Shown: positions 59,054 through 64,000 of the stretch, one piece after another
Layout: each line of letters opens with the position of its first letter
Numbering within the stretch: the stretch's first letter is position 1
From: an uncultured Oscillospiraceae bacterium
GTDB lineage: Bacteria; Bacillota; Clostridia; Oscillospirales; Oscillospiraceae
DNA: 64,000 nt
NCBI GenBank assembly: GCA_934591845.1
Contig: CAKTPO010000003.1
Coordinates: forward strand, 1 to 64,000
Direction: 5' to 3'
Position numbers and translations under genes: made by a program
Notes under the pieces: generated by a model
The model's database searches: none
What the model was told of the DNA's origin: nothing
What the model saw: only the letters and a program-made list of their open reading frames with translations

Positions 59054-60005
59054 TAGTTGACAGTTGACAGTTGACAGTTATGTTCAAATTGACAATGGAC
59101 AATGGACAATTGACAATTGACAATTGACAATTTTTCTTAGTTGACAGTTGACAGTTGACAGTTAATGGGGCGACCGACGTTGTTCATATGTATCCGTCCG
59201 TTAAAGTATACCTACCGAGTCTCACCGTAGGGAACGGCCTATGTGCCGTTCCGCACGTGAAAGAACGGAACCGCTCCTGATAACCCACGCACCCCAAAGC
59301 CCGGTACAAAAGCTTCCCCGCCGGGGAAGCTGGCAGGGCGCAGCCCTGACTGATGAGGCAGCGGGGCGACCTGAAACATTCTAGAAACAGTAGGCGAATT
59401 CGTAGAAACGCACATCCTATACGCCCGTCCTTAGAATCCGTCGGTTGAAAACGCCCACCAATCAGCGAAACCGTAGGGAACGGCCTATGTGCCGTTCCGC
59501 ACCCGAAAGGACGGAACCCGTTCCCAATAAAAACCAGACACGCCCCCCGTTATGTCATTCCGACCGCAGCGCAAGCGGAGTGGAGGAATCCACCACGTGG
59601 CAGAAAGTACCAACACAAGGTAAAACTTGCCACTTGGGAAGATTCCTCGGCTCACTGCGGTCTCGGAATGACATATCGGGGGGTGGTTCCGTTTTGTCCA
59701 CACGGGTTATAATCGCCACGCCCCCGGAACGGCACACAGGCCGTTCCCTACGGTGAGACTCGGTAGGTTTACCTCTGCGCCTGTTGTTCCTACAATGCGC
59801 AACGCCGTACCGCCCCTCATCCACCGCCGCTGCGGTCCCCCTTCCCCGGCGGGGAAGGTTTTTTGGAGCTTTACCGGGCCGTTCCCTACATACTTTAACG
59901 GACGGATACATATGAACAACGTCGGTCGCCCCATTAACTGTCAACTGTCCACTGTCAACTGTCAACTAAGAAAAATTGTCCATTGTCCATTGTCAATTGT
60001 CAATT
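59054..60005. repeat. Composite repeat island 5
   Basis: Forward heptamers 59055-59164 in three blocks; GCGACCGACGTTGTTCATAT unit (about 59170-59190); palindromes 59231-59252, 59477-59498 and 59726-59747 (last with one change); CAGTCAGGGCTGCGCC-type module in reverse (about 59310-59357); TGTCATTCCGA-bounded module, reverse (59553-59673); GC-rich GCGGTCCCCCTTCCCCGGCG module (about 59829-59860); ACGGACGGATACATATGAAC unit (about 59898-59920); reverse heptamers 59936-60005. Left and right ends are inverted versions of each other. No gene. Confidence 0.85.
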
Positions 60006-60057
60006 AAAACATCCCAAAACACCGCCAACGCAGTACATTTCCGGGGCTTTTCAAAAT

Positions 60058-60471
60058 CTATCTCCGTACGTTTCCGTCCAATACGTCCTCCAACGTCACC
60101 CCATCCAGAAACGTCCCCACTACCCGGTCCAGTTCTTTCCATACGGGTCTTGTAAGGCAGTCCTGGGCTCTGGGGCATTGGGGGGCGTTTTCTTCCATGC
60201 AGGCCACGGCGGCCAGGCCTGTTTCCGTGGCTCTTAAAATCTCCCCCAGGGTGTAGTCCCTGGGCTCCCGGGTCAGCCGGTAGCCCCCGTGAACCCCCCG
60301 GGTGGTTTGCAGCAGCCCCGCCCGGGAGAGCAGGGGGATGATCTGCTCCAAATACTTTTTGGAAATGTCCTGTCGGGCGGCAATGTCCTTCAGGGCCGTG
60401 ACCCCCTCTCCCTGGTGCTGGGCCAGGTCCAGCATCATCCGCAGGGCATAGCGTCCTCTGGTGGAGATCAT
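60058..60471 (-). CDS. Rrf2-family regulator with three-cysteine motif
   Basis: 137 residues from the ATG at 60471 (GGAGGAG upstream). MISTRGRYALRMMLDLAQHQ start, HTH with DIAARQDISKKYLEQIIPLL, GGYRLTREPRDYTLGEILRA, and CMEENAPQCPRAQDC whose three Cys could hold an Fe-S cluster as in IscR. Probably senses iron-sulfur, redox or cysteine status. No isc/suf genes adjoin. Start overlaps the deaminase stop (ATGA). Confidence 0.9.
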   Translation of the reverse strand: MISTRGRYALRMMLDLAQHQGEGVTALKDIAARQDISKKYLEQIIPLLSRAGLLQTTRGVHGGYRLTREPRDYTLGEILRATETGLAAVACMEENAPQCPRAQDCLTRPVWKELDRVVGTFLDGVTLEDVLDGNVRR

Positions 60472-60962
60472 GTCCGCTCCTCCTCCGGCACAAAGTCCAG
60501 TGTGATGGATTTGAGGGTGGGCCGCAATTGGGTAAACTTCACCCCGGCGGACTGAAGCATCCGCTTGGAGGCCAGAGTAGCCATGGAATCGGCGTACTTG
60601 TCCGATAAGTACAGCACTTCCTTTACCCCGCTCTGAATAATGGCCTTGGCGCACTCGTTACAGGGAAACAGGGCTACATACAGGCGGCTCCCCTGTAAGT
60701 CCCGGCCATGGGCGTTCAGAATGGCGTTGAGCTCCGCATGAACCACATAGGGATACTTGGTCTGGCTTCCCTCCCGCTCCCAGGGGTATTCATCATCCGA
60801 GCAGCCTTTGGGCATGCCGTTGTACCCCGTGGAGAGAATGATATTGTTTTGCGACACAATGCAGGCTCCCACCTGGGTATTGGGATCCTTGCTCCTCCGG
60901 GCCGCCAGCATGGCAATGCCCATAAAGTATTCATCCCAGCTGATATAATCCTCCCGCTTCAT
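60468..60962 (-). CDS. Deoxycytidylate (dCMP) deaminase
   Basis: 164 residues from the ATG at 60962 (GAAGGAGGT upstream). Zinc site: VHAELNAILNA (His and catalytic Glu) and FPCNECAKAII (two Cys), and the N-terminus SWDEYFMGIAMLAARRSKDP is typical of dCMP deaminases including ComEB. Converts dCMP to dUMP for thymidylate supply. Middle of the mtaB-araC-deaminase-rrf2 set. Confidence 0.92.
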   Translation of the reverse strand: MKREDYISWDEYFMGIAMLAARRSKDPNTQVGACIVSQNNIILSTGYNGMPKGCSDDEYPWEREGSQTKYPYVVHAELNAILNAHGRDLQGSRLYVALFPCNECAKAIIQSGVKEVLYLSDKYADSMATLASKRMLQSAGVKFTQLRPTLKSITLDFVPEEERT

Positions 60963-61026
60963 GGCGTGACCTCCTTCATTTTTGAAATAGTATACCAAAT
61001 CACAAGGTATTCTACAAGTGTCAATT

Positions 61027-61896
61027 TTACCGCCCCGGTGCTGCCTGCTGCACATCCTTCCCCTTGTTCCGTTTTCTGTATTCCCCAGGGCTGATGCCTA
61101 CGGTGGAGCTGAAGCGTTGGGAAAAGTAGCTGGGGGAGGAGAAGCCGCACATGCCGGCGATCTGGCTCAGGGGGTAGTCGGTGGTGCACAGAAGCTTCTG
61201 GCTTTCCCGGATGCGCAGCTGCTGGATATAATTGAAGGGGGACAGGCCAAACTCCTTGCTGAAAATATGGGCCAGGTGGAATTTGTTCATGTGGACGTTC
61301 TGGGCCAGCAAGTCCAGTGTCAGGGGCTCCCGATAATGGTTTTCAATGTAGCGGCGCACCGCCACGGTATCCGCACTCAGATCCTCCCGGACCGATGCCA
61401 GGGCCTTGGTAAAATTGGTTTTCCGCAGGAGCTTGATCAGCAGAATGTCCAGCAGATCCTGACACAGGGTTTCAAAGCCCATGGCCTTCCTCTCGATCTC
61501 CTTGAGCAAGGTTTTCAGATAGAACTGCACATCGCTGCCGTCATCGTAGAAATTGATGATGCAAAATAAATTCTCCGTGGTGTCATCCATGTTCAGTTCC
61601 AGCCCCTCGATGCCCATGACGATGTATTCCAGAGGGCTGGCGGCCAGACTGGTTTCCGTATGCTCCACATGGGGGTTTACAATGACCATATCCCCGGCGG
61701 TGATGGTAAAAGAGCGGTCCGTTACCAGAAACTGCCCCTTTCCGCCAATCACGTAAAACAGCTCCGCACAGTTGTGGGTATGGGGCACACTGAACCAGTC
61801 ACCCCCGTATTTTGCGCTGCTGATATAAAGCAATTTGGCCTTCTCGCTGTCCGTATGGATATTTTTTGCCTGCAAATCGTAGCGGGTGGTACTCAT
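61027..61896 (-). CDS. AraC-family regulator with N-terminal cupin
   Basis: 289 residues from the ATG at 61896 (AAAAAGGAG upstream). N-terminal cupin (WFSVPHTHNCAELFYVIGGK, FTITAGDMVIVNPHVEH) suggests sugar or small-molecule sensing; the C-terminal double HTH (LLAQNVHMNKFHLAHIFSKE, then IAGMCGFSSPSYFSQRFSST) is complete. Lies 29 bases after mtaB. Target genes unknown. Confidence 0.92.
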   Translation of the reverse strand: MSTTRYDLQAKNIHTDSEKAKLLYISSAKYGGDWFSVPHTHNCAELFYVIGGKGQFLVTDRSFTITAGDMVIVNPHVEHTETSLAASPLEYIVMGIEGLELNMDDTTENLFCIINFYDDGSDVQFYLKTLLKEIERKAMGFETLCQDLLDILLIKLLRKTNFTKALASVREDLSADTVAVRRYIENHYREPLTLDLLAQNVHMNKFHLAHIFSKEFGLSPFNYIQQLRIRESQKLLCTTDYPLSQIAGMCGFSSPSYFSQRFSSTVGISPGEYRKRNKGKDVQQAAPGR

Positions 61897-61925
61897 CTCT
61901 GGCTCCTTTTTACACATCTTATGGT

Positions 61926-63263
61926 TTAAGGGGCGGCAATGGTTTCTCCCTTTTCTTCGCCCACCACCCGGCCCAGCAGGCCGTCTTCAAAGAGATCGGT
62001 TATCAGAACCTGTTTGACCCGGTTGTGCAAGTCCTCCCCCGGGGCGTAAATCCGGATGGAATTGGGGGCGTGGCCGGTGTAGAGACCCTGCTGGATCTCC
62101 TCAAAGAGCACCGCCTGGGTGGTGCCCACCATGGCCTTTCGGTAGGCAATGTTCATTTCCTGGGCCAGGGCAATGGCCTGACGGCTCCGTTCCTCTTTGA
62201 CGGCGTTGCCCAGCTGGCCGGGCATGGCGTCGGCAGGGGTGCCGGGGCGGCGGGAATAGGGGAAAATGTGCATATCCGCAAAGGCGCACTTCTGGATAAA
62301 GGCCAGACTCTCCTCAAATTCCTCCTGGGTCTCTCCGGGGAAGGCCACGATCATGTCCGTGGTGACGGCACAGCCGGGGAAATATTCCCGCAGCAGGCGT
62401 ACACTTTCATAATACCGGGCGGTGTCGTATTTCCGGTGCATTCTTGCAAGAACGCTGTCACAGCCGGACTGCATGCTCAGGTGGAACTGGGGGCAGAGAT
62501 TGGAAAAACCTGCCAGGGCACGGCAAAAGTCCTCCGTGACCACCCGGGGTTCCAGACTGCCCAGACGGATACGGACTTCCGGCACCTGGCGGCACAATTC
62601 CTCGATCAGGGTCTGCACCGGGGGCTTTCCAGGCAGGTCTACCCCCCAACTGGCAATTTCAATGCCGGTGACCACGATCTCCCGGTAGCCCTGGGCCGCC
62701 AGCTCCCGGGCCTGATGGAGGGCCGTTTCCAGAGGGGCAGAGCGGACAGGGCCCCGGGTATAGGGGATGATGCAGTAGGTGCAGAAATTCACGCAGCCGT
62801 CCTGGACTTTCAGCATGGCCCGGGTGCGGGTTTCCAGGCCACCGGCGGGCAGCAACTCAAATTCCCGGCGGCGCAGGGCATTGTCCAGGGTGTCGGTGTG
62901 TTCTTTTCCATCCAGGGCTGCCAGCAGGTGCTCCAAAAATTCCTGCCGTCCGCCGGAGCCCCCCAGTACGTCCACCCCCAGAGTCTTGACAGTCTCCGGG
63001 TCGTGCTGGGTATAGCAGCCGCAAACACCGATGACGGCATTGGGATTCTCCCGACGGCACCTGCGAATGATGGCCCGGTTCTTTTTGTCCGCCACGGCGG
63101 TAACGGAACAGGTATTGATGACGTAGGCATCGCACTGTTCCTCAAAACGCCCCAGTTCATGGCCCGCAGCCCGCAGCAGATGCTCCATGGCCTGGGTCTC
63201 ATATTGATTGGTCTTACACCCCAGGGTGTAAAAGGCAATGCGCCTCTTTGTAAAATTCGCCAA
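61926..63263 (-). CDS. mtaB: tRNA t6A37 methylthiotransferase MtaB
   Basis: 445 residues from a TTG at 63263 with AAGGAGC 11 bases upstream; an alternative TTG at 63296 has no such site. N-terminal UPF0004 domain (YTLGCKTNQYETQAMEHLLR, then CSVTAVAD), radical-SAM CVNFCTYCIIPYTRGPVRS, and a C-terminal TRAM region. Converts t6A37 to ms2t6A37 in tRNA-Lys(UUU), the tRNA encoded at 2388-2463. First gene of a leftward operon. Confidence 0.93.
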   Translation of the reverse strand: MANFTKRRIAFYTLGCKTNQYETQAMEHLLRAAGHELGRFEEQCDAYVINTCSVTAVADKKNRAIIRRCRRENPNAVIGVCGCYTQHDPETVKTLGVDVLGGSGGRQEFLEHLLAALDGKEHTDTLDNALRRREFELLPAGGLETRTRAMLKVQDGCVNFCTYCIIPYTRGPVRSAPLETALHQARELAAQGYREIVVTGIEIASWGVDLPGKPPVQTLIEELCRQVPEVRIRLGSLEPRVVTEDFCRALAGFSNLCPQFHLSMQSGCDSVLARMHRKYDTARYYESVRLLREYFPGCAVTTDMIVAFPGETQEEFEESLAFIQKCAFADMHIFPYSRRPGTPADAMPGQLGNAVKEERSRQAIALAQEMNIAYRKAMVGTTQAVLFEEIQQGLYTGHAPNSIRIYAPGEDLHNRVKQVLITDLFEDGLLGRVVGEEKGETIAAP

Positions 63264-63304
63264 TTTTTCGGTCGCTCCTTTGTCATTATTAGCCAAACCG
63301 ACAA

Positions 63305-63332
63305 TTGCATTTCATGCAAATTATGGTATAAT
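63305..63332 (+). promoter_or_regulatory. Promoter of the HPr-like gene
   Basis: TTGCAT (63305-63310), 16-base spacer, TATAAT (63327-63332), 84 bases before the ATG. Confidence 0.7.
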
Positions 63333-63415
63333 GGTTGTATATTTTTGAAATATATCTTTAACAGGATATATTATACACGATGACCCGGCGCTTGTACAGT
63401 CACAGGAGGCGAATT

Positions 63416-63652
63416 ATGCAGGAATTTATCATCCATCTCCGTTCCGCATTGGATGTTAATGAATTTGTTGCATTGGCTGCACCCCTGTGTGCCGTGGCCC
63501 TGTCCGACGGCCTGCGCAGTGTGGATGGCAAGAACTTCATGGAGATCTTCTGCCTCCAACTCCCGGGCCCCCTCACCGTGACCATCTCCGGCACGCAGGA
63601 GCAATGCCTTGCTTTTAAGCAAGACTGCGGCAAATTTATGGTCACCCATTAA
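63416..63652 (+). CDS. HPr-fold protein lacking the phosphorylation sites
   Basis: 78 residues from the ATG at 63416 (GGAGG 8 bases upstream). FVALAAPLCAVALSDGLRSV, DGKNFMEIFCLQLPGPLTVT follow the HPr fold, but the active-site GxHARPA loop is replaced by SALDVNEF (no His15) and the Ser46 position reads GKNFMEI (Asn). So it cannot act as a PTS phosphocarrier. Possibly a Crh-like or structural variant; role unknown. Confidence 0.75.
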   Translation: MQEFIIHLRSALDVNEFVALAAPLCAVALSDGLRSVDGKNFMEIFCLQLPGPLTVTISGTQEQCLAFKQDCGKFMVTH

Positions 63653-63668
63653 ATACGGCTCTTGTAGC

Positions 63669-63700
63669 ACCGTCCCGGGAATACCTGGGGCGGTTTTTTT
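63669..63700 (+). terminator. Terminator of the HPr-like gene
   Basis: ACCGTCCCGGG pairs imperfectly with CTGGGGCGGT and is followed by seven Ts. Confidence 0.8.
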
Positions 63701-63771
63701 ATGAAAACAGCCCATCTGTAAAACACCGGCAAGCCGCCCGCCCCACTGCCGGGGGCACCTGGGACGTTCTT

Positions 63772-63827
63772 CTATCGGCAAGATTTTAGAAAAAACAAGC
63801 AAAAACGGTTTGTATTTTTGCCGATAG
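63772..63827. promoter_or_regulatory. Inverted repeat, candidate operator
   Basis: CTATCGGCAA (63772-63781) and TTGCCGATAG (63818-63827) are perfect 10-bp complements. The right arm lies between the -35 and -10 of the promoter at 63810-63838, where a bound protein would block RNA polymerase. Confidence 0.6.
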
Positions 63828-63838
63828 TGTGGTATACT
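63810..63838 (+). promoter_or_regulatory. Promoter of the right-edge HTH gene
   Basis: TTGTAT (63810-63815), 17-base spacer, TATACT (63833-63838), 53 bases before the ATG at 63892. Confidence 0.65.
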
Positions 63839-63891
63839 ATTTGATGAAATAACATTGCTTTTTGTTTTGATTTCTTGGTGGAGGACTGCAA

Positions 63892-64000
63892 ATGACCTAT
63901 CTTTCCGTTGCCCAGATAGCGAAAAAGTGGGATGTATCCCAGCGCAGTGTCAGAAACTACTGTGCCAAAGGCCGTGTGGACGGTGCGTTTCTTGCCGGTA
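63892..64000 (+). CDS. MerR/excisionase-type HTH protein, partial (runs off window end)
   Basis: Only the first 36 codons are present: MTYLSVAQIAKKWDVSQRSV followed by RNYCAKGRVDGAFLAG, a MerR-like or excisionase-type winged helix (helix one SVAQIAKKWDVS, recognition helix QRSVRNYCAKG). GGTGGAGG lies 8 bases upstream. It may regulate itself through the inverted repeat in its promoter. Confidence 0.75.
   Translation, partial: MTYLSVAQIAKKWDVSQRSVRNYCAKGRVDGAFLAG

Noticed and set aside
59054..60005. CRISPR array
   Set aside because: Repeats are 7-bp tandem units and mixed modules with no regular 25-40-bp repeat/spacer pattern, and no cas genes are present.

Overview
The window looks like a chromosomal segment of a spore-forming, GC-rich Clostridia, most likely Oscillospiraceae/Ruminococcaceae of animal gut origin. 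The evidence is sporulation genes (yabP, yabQ and a spoIVB fragment), Gram-positive housekeeping order (yabP-yabQ-divIC-S1 protein), AGGAGG-type ribosome sites, consensus sigma-A promoters, a GH112 galactosyl-hexosamine phosphorylase typical of mucin or milk-glycan users, and the absence of outer-membrane genes. Species cannot be fixed from the sequence.

Layout. 1-2.4 kb is a graveyard beside a tRNA-Gln/tRNA-Lys pair: a DUF6440-like gene cut by the window edge, two copies of a decayed DUF1016 (YhcG-type) nuclease gene flanking an AT-rich HExxH membrane protein, the last 40 codons of spoIVB, the tail of a low-molecular-weight tyrosine phosphatase, and att-like copies of the tRNA-Lys 3' end. 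2.6-16.0 kb is core genome: an FAD oxidoreductase, rpoD, lepA, hemW, a diguanylate cyclase, then the minus-strand set rRNA methyltransferase-prfA-tsaE-tsaB-upp, a polysaccharide deacetylase and a split chromate transporter. 16.6-19.6 kb holds a DUF1003 protein and the GH112 phosphorylase.

20.3-32.9 kb is a compact phage block: XRE repressor and ImmA-type peptidase facing a rightward operon of terminase small and large subunits, portal, Prp-type protease, scaffold, N4-gp56-type capsid protein, connector and short-tail proteins and holin. No integrase, replication gene or endolysin is visible. The protease plus an LQLFA motif in the N-termini of both scaffold and capsid protein suggests a Prp-dependent capsid maturation pathway carried by the phage itself.

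33-43.7 kb is signalling: a diguanylate cyclase with a hybrid histidine kinase, a zinc-type alcohol dehydrogenase, a TIM-barrel protein, and a lipoprotein (solute-binding plus 5'-nucleotidase C-like) overlapping a membrane hybrid kinase. 44.4-63.3 kb is proBAC, a flippase-aminotransferase-tatD operon, a phosphopantetheinyl transferase with a DUF308 protein, the yabP-yabQ-divIC-S1 cluster, an SDR-rpiB-O-antigen-ligase operon, LysR and TetR regulators, and an mtaB-araC-dCMP deaminase-rrf2 operon. The right edge has a degenerate HPr and the start of a HTH gene.

The most unusual non-coding content is a family of composite intergenic repeats. Five islands (about 19.7, 36.6, 43.7, 50.8 and 59.1 kb) combine tandem heptamers TTGACAA/TTGACAG, a 22-bp palindrome, a ~120-bp module that begins and ends in inverted copies of TGTCATTCCGA, and two GC-rich modules. 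Heptamer arrays generally face each other at island ends and often abut or overlap stop codons of neighbouring genes. A smaller version encloses a four-helix-bundle (23S IVS-type) gene at 7.5-8.0 kb. A MITE-like element is present in a long and an internally deleted copy.
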